From JBEIHX01 sp040381075 (lineage in GTDB: Bacteria > Pseudomonadota > Alphaproteobacteria > Caulobacterales > Aquidulcibacteraceae), in NCBI GenBank assembly GCA_040381075.1, contig JBEIHX010000061.1, positions 1 through 6,299 on the forward strand: DNA of 6,299 nt, given 5' to 3'. This document shows, piece after piece, positions 1 to 4,484 of this stretch (within the stretch, counting starts at the first letter, position 1; each line of letters starts with the position of its first letter). The notes below the pieces were generated by a model, which worked only from the letters and a program-made list of their open reading frames with translations, made no database searches and was not told where the DNA came from. Both the position numbers and the translations under genes were made by a program.

Positions 1-1
1 C

Positions 2-259
2 GGCGACCGCGTGTGTGCAGCCGGGTCCACGATTACCCGCAACGGCGCGCCTGTCGCTGAGCGTGCCGCCCGCGACGCCCGCGGCCGCGCGCTGCCCACC
101 TGGGAAGGCTGTGTCGACCTGCACTCCGGCGAGGTTCTGCTCCTGGGCGATGCGCCCGACAGCTTTGACGGCCGCTACTGGGGCGTCACCCCGCTCGCGC
201 AAATCGAGGGCGTGTGGCGGCCCGTTGCGACCCGCGCGGGCGCGGCGGGTCTCCGGTAA
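2..259 (+). CDS. traF: TraF-like S26 signal peptidase, C-terminal fragment
   Basis: This is the last 85 codons of a protein whose start lies before the window; the frame is open from base 2 (Gly-Asp-Arg-Val-Cys) to TAA. It matches the C-terminal half of TraF-type S26 serine peptidases, which in RP4-like transfer systems mature the pilin at the inner membrane. Visible family landmarks are the GDRVC opening of the region after the catalytic lysine box, a D-x-x-GR-x-LP-x-W-x-GC segment in the middle, and the late box LGDAPDSFDGRYWG. TraF proteins usually have SFDSRYFG there, so the Ser to Gly change is slightly unusual. The catalytic Ser and Lys would lie upstream and cannot be checked. A TraF-like peptidase just before an RlxS-type relaxase is a common order in alphaproteobacterial integrative elements, which supports a conjugative role rather than a housekeeping LepB. 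An internal GTG at 11 is not a credible start because homology continues 5' of it. Confidence 0.82.
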   Translation, partial: GDRVCAAGSTITRNGAPVAERAARDARGRALPTWEGCVDLHSGEVLLLGDAPDSFDGRYWGVTPLAQIEGVWRPVATRAGAAGLR

Positions 260-389
260 CGCTTGACGGCCGGAAGCCGGCTTTGCGAAGAGTCCGCCCG
301 CCTCCGAGGGACGTCCTGCCGACATCTATCCTCTGCCTCTGGCCTCCGCCCCCTGTCATCTGCCCCTGTTATCTGCACTGGACCCTGAC

Positions 390-764
390 ATGCTGCTTGC
401 GGCTGCCCTCGGTTTCATCCTTGTGCTCATTCTGGTGATCCGTGTGCTGGCGATCGCCTGCGCCGTCATTGCGGGGTCAGCGACATGGGATGCAACGCGC
501 GATCCGGCCGCAGCCAGCATGGGTGCTCTCGGCGTCCTCGTCGCCGCGCGCCTGCTCCTGGACCTTTCCGCCCTGCAGGATGGCGCCCGCCCGGTCACCG
601 TCGCTGCCGAGATCCTTGCGGCCGGCGGTGCGGCGGCAGCGATCGCCGGCGCCGCCCTGGGGCAGGGAGCGGGTCCCGGCCAGGGACTCTCGACATCCCT
701 GATCAGCCTCGGGGCCGCCAGCGCCGCCATGGCCGGCGTCGCGCGGCTGAGAGTGCTTCCCTGA
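390..764 (+). CDS. Small hydrophobic membrane protein, unknown function
   Basis: A 124-residue protein starting with ATG. A minimal GGA at 380-382 lies seven bases before the start. I do not recognise the family. The sequence is dominated by Ala, Leu, Val, Ile and Gly, with likely membrane segments at about residues 2-29, 42-60, 70-92 and 103-119; charged residues are few and sit between them (for example near 33-37 and 62-67). There are no catalytic motifs, no cysteines beyond one in the first segment, and no soluble domain. It lies 130 bases after the TraF-like gene and 335 bases before the relaxase, all on the same strand, so it may be an accessory membrane protein of the transfer module. 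That role is inferred from position only. The hydrophobic periodicity and GC-rich third positions argue for a real gene, but GC-rich DNA can give alanine-rich open frames by chance. Confidence 0.6.
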   Translation: MLLAAALGFILVLILVIRVLAIACAVIAGSATWDATRDPAAASMGALGVLVAARLLLDLSALQDGARPVTVAAEILAAGGAAAAIAGAALGQGAGPGQGLSTSLISLGAASAAMAGVARLRVLP

Positions 765-965
765 TACCCTTGCGCGACGTGTGATTTGGGCTCGCATTTG
801 GGGCGAAGCCGGAATTTTTCCCCCGCTGTTTGGGGTAGACTGACAGTCCGCACCGGCGATTTCCCAACACAGAACAGGCGGTAGACAGGGCACAAAGAGG
901 TTGGAGGGGAAGACAAAGGCGCTACCCTGGGTCGCGCGAAACGCCGGTGGCGCAGGGAATTCCTA

Positions 966-1064
966 CAGGTCACGGGTCACGCCTGCAGGTCATCGATGAC
1001 CTGGGTGGGCAGGTCCCAGACAGGTCGCGGGCAGGTCGCGGGCAGGTCGCGGGCAGGTCGCTGC
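966..1064 (+). repeat. CAGGTC repeat cluster, 11-base tandem units in the 3' part
   Basis: CAGGTC occurs seven times in the direct orientation, starting at 966, 986, 1010, 1021, 1032, 1043 and 1054, and once inverted (GACCTG at 998-1003). The last five copies are exactly 11 bases apart. The units at 1021, 1032 and 1043 are identical (CAGGTCGCGGG); those at 1010 (CAGGTCCCAGA) and 1054 (CAGGTCGCTGC) diverge in the second half. An 11-base period is close to one DNA helical turn, so proteins bound to each unit would line up on one face. The array ends 35 bases before the relaxase start. This suggests iteron-like binding sites for an accessory transfer protein or a repressor; simple tandem slippage is the alternative for the three identical units. 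Confidence 0.9.
986..1003. promoter_or_regulatory. Perfect 18-base palindrome, CAGGTC arms around ATCGAT
   Basis: CAGGTCATCGATGACCTG is its own reverse complement over all 18 bases. Its arms are the same CAGGTC/GACCTG word that is repeated in tandem just downstream, so a single DNA-binding protein could recognise both, as a dimer here and as monomers on the tandem units. The position, about 100 bases before the relaxase start, suits an operator or an oriT accessory site. The palindrome itself is certain; its function is inferred. Confidence 0.6.
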
Positions 1065-1086
1065 TACCCCGGGCCAGTCCATGGGC

Positions 1087-1092
1087 GGAGGA
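1087..1092 (+). promoter_or_regulatory. Ribosome binding site fixing the relaxase start
   Basis: GGAGGA sits seven bases before the ATG at 1100. It is a near-perfect Shine-Dalgarno sequence and decides the start: the open frame extends upstream to a GTG at 947, but that extension would translate the tandem repeats and has no comparable site. Confidence 0.8.
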
Positions 1093-1099
1093 CGGATTG

Positions 1100-2311
1100 A
1101 TGACTCACACGAGCATGGACCGGCTTTTGGGCGCGGGCCGGAGCCTCCTGCAGGGCCGGGCGGACGCCGACCGGCTGGAAGGCCGGGTGGGCGGTGGCCC
1201 ATCAGGCGCGCCCGGTTCTGCGCGCGGCCCCGATCTGTCGCGCCTGCTCGACCGCCGGGCGGGCCTGCTGCGCCATGTCCGGGGCGGGGCGGCCCTCGAT
1301 GACGCTCTGCGCTTCGACGCCCGCCAGCGCGTGGTCGTGAAGGTCCACTATTTCAGCCATGGCGGCGGCGGCGGGGCGAGCCTCAAGGCCCATGCCCGCT
1401 ATGTCGCGCGCGACGCCGCCGGCAGGGCTGATGCGGATCTCGATATCCTGCCCGACCAGGCGGCCGGGCAGGAGCGTGCGCAGGCATCAGGACGCGGGGA
1501 CGGGGCCGGCGAGGCCGCGGACCACAGCCGCGCCCATGCAGACGACCTGACCCGCGGGGACGCCGGCCGGGGCGGCTTCTATGACGCGGTCAGCGCAGGC
1601 GTGGACGGGGCTGCACGCGCTGCCGACTGGGCCGCCCGCGACAAACGGCACTTCCGGATCATCCTTGCGCCCGATACCGGCGCTGGCGGGCGTCTCATTG
1701 ATCTGCCGGCTTTCACCCGCGAGGTGATGGCGCGCGCTGAGGCCCAGCTCGGCGCACGCCTGTCCTGGGTCGCCGTCGACCACCACGACACCGGCCACCC
1801 GCACACCCACCTCATCCTGCGCGGGCGTCGCGCCGCCGGCAGGTCCGGCGGTCAGGACCTCGTCCTGCCCAGAGACTTCGTGCGCCATGGCCTGCGCGAC
1901 ATCGCCCGCGACGTCGCAACCGAATGGCTGGGTGCGCGCGGTCGCGACGACGAGCGCCGGGCGCTCGCCGCCGAGATCACCCGTCACGCGCCGACCCGGC
2001 TCGACCGCGTCCTTGCCGGCCAGCTGCCCCCGGACGGATGCGTGCGCGTCAGCGCGCTCGACGCGCCCGATGGCGGCGCCGAACTGACCCAGGCCCTGAG
2101 GGCGCGCGCCCGCGAACTCGCAAGGCTCGGACTGGCGACAGAGACCGCGCGCGGAGTGCTCGCCTTCACGCCAGACTGGCAGGACCGCCTGAAGGCCATG
2201 GAGCTGCACCTCAACATCAGGAAGCGGGTGATGCTGGAGCGAACCGCGCAGCGGGAGGCGGAGGCAACCAGGACGCTGACACGGCATGCAGGGCGCGGTC
2301 TTGACCGATAG
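1100..2311 (+). CDS. rlxS: RlxS/VirD2-like relaxase, short C-terminus
   Basis: A 403-residue DNA relaxase, the enzyme that nicks oriT, stays covalently attached to the 5' end through a tyrosine and pilots the strand into the recipient. Residue numbers are from the ATG at 1100, chosen for its GGAGGA. The diagnostic segment is WVAVDHHDTGHPHTHLILRG at about residues 223-242, where His233, His235 and His237 form the metal-binding cluster. A preceding HFRIILAPDTG (about 184-194) and the KAHARYVARD block (about 97-106, with Tyr101 the likely nucleophile) match the order seen in RlxS/DUF3363 relaxases. Residues 110-160 are a low-complexity Ala/Gly/Asp/Arg linker. The ending, DRLKAMELHLNIRKRVM and about 25 more residues, is where family members I know continue into a long DUF3363 tail, so this copy is either naturally short or truncated. 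It follows the TraF-like and membrane genes on the same strand, but no coupling protein comes after it. Confidence 0.88.
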   Translation: MTHTSMDRLLGAGRSLLQGRADADRLEGRVGGGPSGAPGSARGPDLSRLLDRRAGLLRHVRGGAALDDALRFDARQRVVVKVHYFSHGGGGGASLKAHARYVARDAAGRADADLDILPDQAAGQERAQASGRGDGAGEAADHSRAHADDLTRGDAGRGGFYDAVSAGVDGAARAADWAARDKRHFRIILAPDTGAGGRLIDLPAFTREVMARAEAQLGARLSWVAVDHHDTGHPHTHLILRGRRAAGRSGGQDLVLPRDFVRHGLRDIARDVATEWLGARGRDDERRALAAEITRHAPTRLDRVLAGQLPPDGCVRVSALDAPDGGAELTQALRARARELARLGLATETARGVLAFTPDWQDRLKAMELHLNIRKRVMLERTAQREAEATRTLTRHAGRGLDR

Positions 2312-2590
2312 ACGGTGATGCACGCCACGACTGTGGCGCGCGACCGGCTTGAGCGCCTGGGTGACGGCGTGTCAGGCCGGTGGCCCCGTGTTCAACCGTC
2401 AGACTGCCGGCCATGGGTCACGGGTATAAGGCTGGACGCCGACGCCCGACTGCGCTGCCGCACCGGTGTCGGGGCGGGGCCTGCATGACCCTGGCGGCAT
2501 GGGCTGACCGTCATGGGGCGAGGTGGTGACGGGATCGGCGCCAGCCAGGCCTCCCGGGCTGACAGTGGGTCGATCGTCTGTGCGCCGCCC
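2312..2590. other. Gap after the relaxase; in-frame open stretch beyond its stop
   Basis: No confident gene. The relaxase reading frame stays open after its TAG for another 58 codons, to TGA at 2486-2488, and contains an ATG at 2318. That 56-residue stretch (MHATTVARDRLERLGDGVSG...) has no ribosome binding site and I could not match it to the DUF3363 tail. It could be the eroded remainder of the relaxase, a tiny separate gene, or chance. I see no intrinsic terminator between the convergent relaxase and integrase genes. Confidence 0.35.
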
Positions 2591-3412
2591 TCACCGGTCT
2601 TTGTCGGCTTTCTTCGCGAGAGCGGCCATCTTCGTCCCGACGCTTGAGGCAACGCGCTGCGCCAGCGTATCGCGAACGTGCGCGTAGCGTTCCGTGGTGG
2701 CGGCCTTCCGGTGTCCAAGGGCGCGCCCGACGACATACAGGCTTTCACCTTCGTCGATCGCAAAGCTCGCGAACGAGCGCCGCAGCGTGTAGAGGACGGC
2801 GTCGCGCAGGTCGGCCCTGTCCCGAACCTTCTCCCAGGCGTCCTGGACGCGCTTGATGGGTTGGCGTCCGGTGGAGTCGGGGAACACGAATTCAGTGTGC
2901 CGCGGGCGGCGTTTGAGAACACGGAGGGCTGCTTCATTGAAATGGAGGATGCGGGACGCGCCAGAACTTCCGGTCTTGTGGCGGTCCGGGGGCAGGGTGG
3001 CGTGCCCGCGGTTCATGTCGATCTCGCTCCAATGCAGTCCCATGACTTCGGCCGGGCGGGCGCCTGTCAGAGCCAGCAGCATGATCACATCGTGACTGGC
3101 CGGGCTGATTTCGCCGGATCTCTCCAGATCGCCCATCGCCCGGAACATGGGTTGGACCTCCTCTTCGGAGAGAAAGCGCTCGCGCCGCCTGTCTGGCAGC
3201 TTCTTCACCCTGAAGGCCGGGTTCTCCTTGAGAAGTCCCTTGCTGACCGCCCAGGACAGCATCGCGGAGACTGACGTCATGGCGCGCACTGCGGCCCCGC
3301 GGCCGCCGGTTACAATCGCGAGGCTCTGTCGGTGCGCCTCGCGTTGGAGAACCCTCGTCTCCAAGAAGCGCACGATCGCGCCCTGGTGCTCTGGCTTGTA
3401 GGCACACACCAT
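2591..3412 (-). CDS. Tyrosine recombinase (phage/ICE-type integrase), N-terminally truncated
   Basis: A site-specific recombinase of the lambda integrase family. The open frame extends to 3859 (422 codons), but only the part from about 3385 down looks like integrase; the start given here is the ATG at 3412-3410, where recognisable sequence begins. Numbered on the 422-codon frame, residues 161-215 are the end of the core-binding domain (IVRFLE, then GGRGAAVRAM and LSWAVSKGLLKENP). The catalytic domain shows Arg268 in LTGARPAEVMGLHW, Lys295 in HKTG, Arg360 in YTLRRSFASFA, His383 in LGHRKAATTERY and the nucleophile Tyr392. The usual His of the HxxR box is Tyr357. The arm-binding N-terminal domain and the first half of the core-binding domain, roughly 120-150 residues, are missing. 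The gene converges on the relaxase and probably no longer supports normal integration. It may be better treated as a pseudogene. Confidence 0.75.
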   Translation of the reverse strand: MVCAYKPEHQGAIVRFLETRVLQREAHRQSLAIVTGGRGAAVRAMTSVSAMLSWAVSKGLLKENPAFRVKKLPDRRRERFLSEEEVQPMFRAMGDLERSGEISPASHDVIMLLALTGARPAEVMGLHWSEIDMNRGHATLPPDRHKTGSSGASRILHFNEAALRVLKRRPRHTEFVFPDSTGRQPIKRVQDAWEKVRDRADLRDAVLYTLRRSFASFAIDEGESLYVVGRALGHRKAATTERYAHVRDTLAQRVASSVGTKMAALAKKADKDR

Positions 3413-3835
3413 GGACTTGCCCGCCCATTCTTTGACGTCCGCGACCCCGCGAACGAGGGCGATGCAACTGCGCCCCTCGACCTGCCGCAGGTTTATGCCG
3501 GCAACAAGGAGGGCACTCAGCACGGCGCAAACCGCCTGGCCGCGGTCGGCCTCGCCGTTCTGACGGTCGTACCGCGCGAAAGAAGCGGGGAAGTGCGGCT
3601 CTCGACGCTCGGCGGAGCCCGGTCCGATGGCGGCTTCGCCCTGCGCTGGCCAATCTGGAGGGACGCGATGAGCTTGTCCGCCGTCCGCGCGCTCCTCGCC
3701 CGAGGCGATGTGCAGCAAGGCATTGTGCGCCAACACCTGGCAGTCGACCGGGTCTTGGCGGTGCGCCGCATCATCGTCGGCAAGTTCATGAATTTCACCG
3801 TCGCTCGCGAGGTCGGCGCGGCTGACCCAACTTAA
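3407..3835 (+). pseudogene. Possible 3' fragment of an unidentified gene, antisense to the integrase frame
   Basis: A + strand frame ending in TAA at 3833-3835 that looks more protein-like than the - strand frame opposite it. It has high G/C at third positions, ordinary amino-acid balance, and alternating hydrophobic and charged segments (LAAVGLAVLTVVP, FALRWPIWRDAMSLSAVRAL, VRRIIVGKFMNFTVA). The frame stays open upstream into the integrase-antisense region, so no start is assigned; the left boundary is approximate and has no ribosome binding site. I do not recognise the family securely. The pattern N-x-LA-x-x-GL, then WPIW, then VGKFxNFT gives a vague impression of the C-terminus of a large-subunit-like CRISPR-associated protein of the Csb3/type I-U (I-G) kind, but this is memory of a pattern, not evidence. 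It is best read as the 3' end of a gene broken by the same rearrangement that removed the N-terminus of the neighbouring integrase. Confidence 0.4.
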
Positions 3836-4246
3836 GGCGCCTTGGGGTCGATCGATCACCCTTGGGAGCAGAAGGCCAGTTTCTGCCTTGGTATGGCCTG
3901 TGGGGGTCCAAACAGCGATCCAATGAAGGAAAGCACAGTTTCTGGTTCAGCGAAGTTGCTTTAGCGCTGGCGTGGTCGCCCCTCCCCTGTCCGCGGCAAA
4001 GGCAACTCGAAAATCGTCGCAGAGGACTTCAAGCGTTGGCCGAAACTCCACTGCGGCGGGCATCGTTGGTGCGATCAACCGAAGCCTTCTGTTGGGGCGG
4101 CTCGAACCGATTCCTCGCCCATCTGCCGTAATCCGCACCCATCCCCACGCGCCCCAAAGCGTGCCCCAATTCCACCCCAATGGGCAAAAGCGCTCTCTCG
4201 CCGATCGGCGCGATCTCGAAAAATCCTTGATTTTATTGGCTTTTTC
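3836..4246. other. Non-coding stretch left of the tRNA-Gly fragment
   Basis: About 410 bases with no supportable gene. Base composition is less GC-rich and codon structure is absent in all frames. A perfect 6-base stem with a 7-base loop (GCAGAA 3868-3873, TTCTGC 3881-3886) is present but is not followed by a T-run, so it is not called a terminator. The last 100 bases hold the CCCCAA repeats. A T-rich tract (4231-4245) lies just past the 3' end of the tRNA fragment on the - strand, where it would read as A-rich, so it is not a tRNA terminator. Confidence 0.5.
4152..4180. repeat. CCCCAA repeats, candidate integrase arm-type sites
   Basis: CCCCAA occurs at 4152-4157, 4164-4169 and 4175-4180, spaced 12 and 11 bases apart. 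On the - strand it reads as three TTGGGG words. Helically phased short direct repeats about 70-100 bases from an attachment core are typical of arm-binding sites for the N-terminal domain of tyrosine integrases. The repeats are certain; assignment as arm sites is inferred from spacing and position. Confidence 0.5.
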
Positions 4247-4296
4247 TGGAGCGGGCGGGGGGAATCGAACCCCCGACATTCAGCTTGGGAAGCTAT
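4247..4296 (-). other. Attachment core: 3' half of tRNA-Gly(CCC)
   Basis: Read on the - strand this is the 3' part of a tRNA: the 5' arm of the anticodon stem is degraded (ATAGC, 4296-4292), then the loop TTCCCAA with anticodon CCC (4289-4287), anticodon stem GCTGA, a five-base variable loop, a perfect GGGGG/CCCCC T-stem with TTCGATT loop (4274-4258), acceptor strand CGCCCGC, discriminator T and encoded CCA (4249-4247). The D-arm and the 5' acceptor strand GCGGGCG are absent upstream, so this is a half gene and not a functional tRNA. Integrases of the P4 type commonly recombine within the 3' half of tRNA genes, leaving such a copy at one end of the element. The element should lie on the tRNA 5' side, towards the integrase at 4485, and former tRNA-downstream sequence or an older element on the other side. 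Confidence 0.85.
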
Positions 4297-4340
4297 GTTT
4301 TAGGTCATTTCTAACCGTTTCGTAATGTTTCTCCACCTTG

Positions 4341-4370
4341 TTGAAACCATTGGTGCAGAACGACTTTTAT
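4341..4370 (+). promoter_or_regulatory. Possible promoter of the P4-type integrase
   Basis: TTGAAA at 4341-4346 and TTTTAT at 4365-4370 are 18 bases apart, in a locally AT-rich segment about 115 bases before the integrase start. The TGGGACCCC repeats lie between this and the gene, so integrase bound to arm sites could repress its own transcription. This rests on a weak consensus match only. Confidence 0.28.
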
Positions 4371-4423
4371 GAATTATGGTCCGAAAACCGCGTTTCGCTG
4401 CGTCCCTTCAAGTTTCGACTTTT

Positions 4424-4443
4424 TGGGACCCCAGTGGGACCCC
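4424..4443. repeat. TGGGACCCC direct repeats, candidate integrase arm-type sites
   Basis: TGGGACCCC occurs at 4424-4432 and again at 4435-4443, 11 bases apart, between the tRNA-Gly core and the integrase start. Paired GTGGGACC-like repeats beside P4-type integrase genes are a frequent arrangement for arm-binding sites. The word differs from the CCCCAA set on the other side of the core, which suggests that two different integrases are served. Confidence 0.55.
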
Positions 4444-4484
4444 GAGACCATACATAGTTTTTTTAGCTGAATGTCGGCTGCGGA

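Larger units (their letters stand above)
765..1099 (+). promoter_or_regulatory. Non-coding leader of the relaxase gene; candidate oriT/operator region
   Basis: This 335-base stretch has no convincing gene. Its first part (about 780-870) is less GC-rich than its surroundings, with short A/T runs such as GGAATTTTTCCCCC near 811-824, and could hold the relaxase promoter, though I see no clear -35/-10 pair. A segment at 925-957 can fold weakly through CCCTG (925-929) and CAGGG (953-957), with an inner CGCC-GGT-GGCG. The second half carries the CAGGTC repeats and palindrome listed separately. In mobilisable elements the origin of transfer commonly lies directly upstream of the relaxase gene. No nick site could be assigned with confidence: TACCCTGG at 923-930 only loosely resembles the TATCCTG-type nic sites of P-type relaxases. 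Confidence 0.4.

Noticed and set aside
923..930. TACCCTGG as the relaxase nick site
   Set aside because: It matches the TATCCTG-type nic consensus only loosely and no adjacent conserved inverted repeat supports it.
1010..1064. CRISPR array
   Set aside because: Units are 11 bases and contiguous, with no unique spacers.
1487..2323. A 278-residue - strand frame opposite the relaxase
   Set aside because: It is the antisense shadow of a GC-rich gene whose + strand frame carries clear relaxase motifs.
2591..3859. Full 422-codon - strand frame as one intact integrase
   Set aside because: Only the part below about 3412 has integrase features; the first 150 residues look like antisense of another frame.
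3947..4279. A 110-residue - strand frame starting MSGVRFPPPAP
   Set aside because: The start is translated tRNA T-arm and acceptor sequence, a well-known source of false genes; no ribosome binding site.
3972..4325. A 117-residue + strand frame crossing the tRNA fragment
   Set aside because: It reads through the tRNA half (GGGNRTPDIQ-type false peptide) and the repeat arms, with no coding base pattern.
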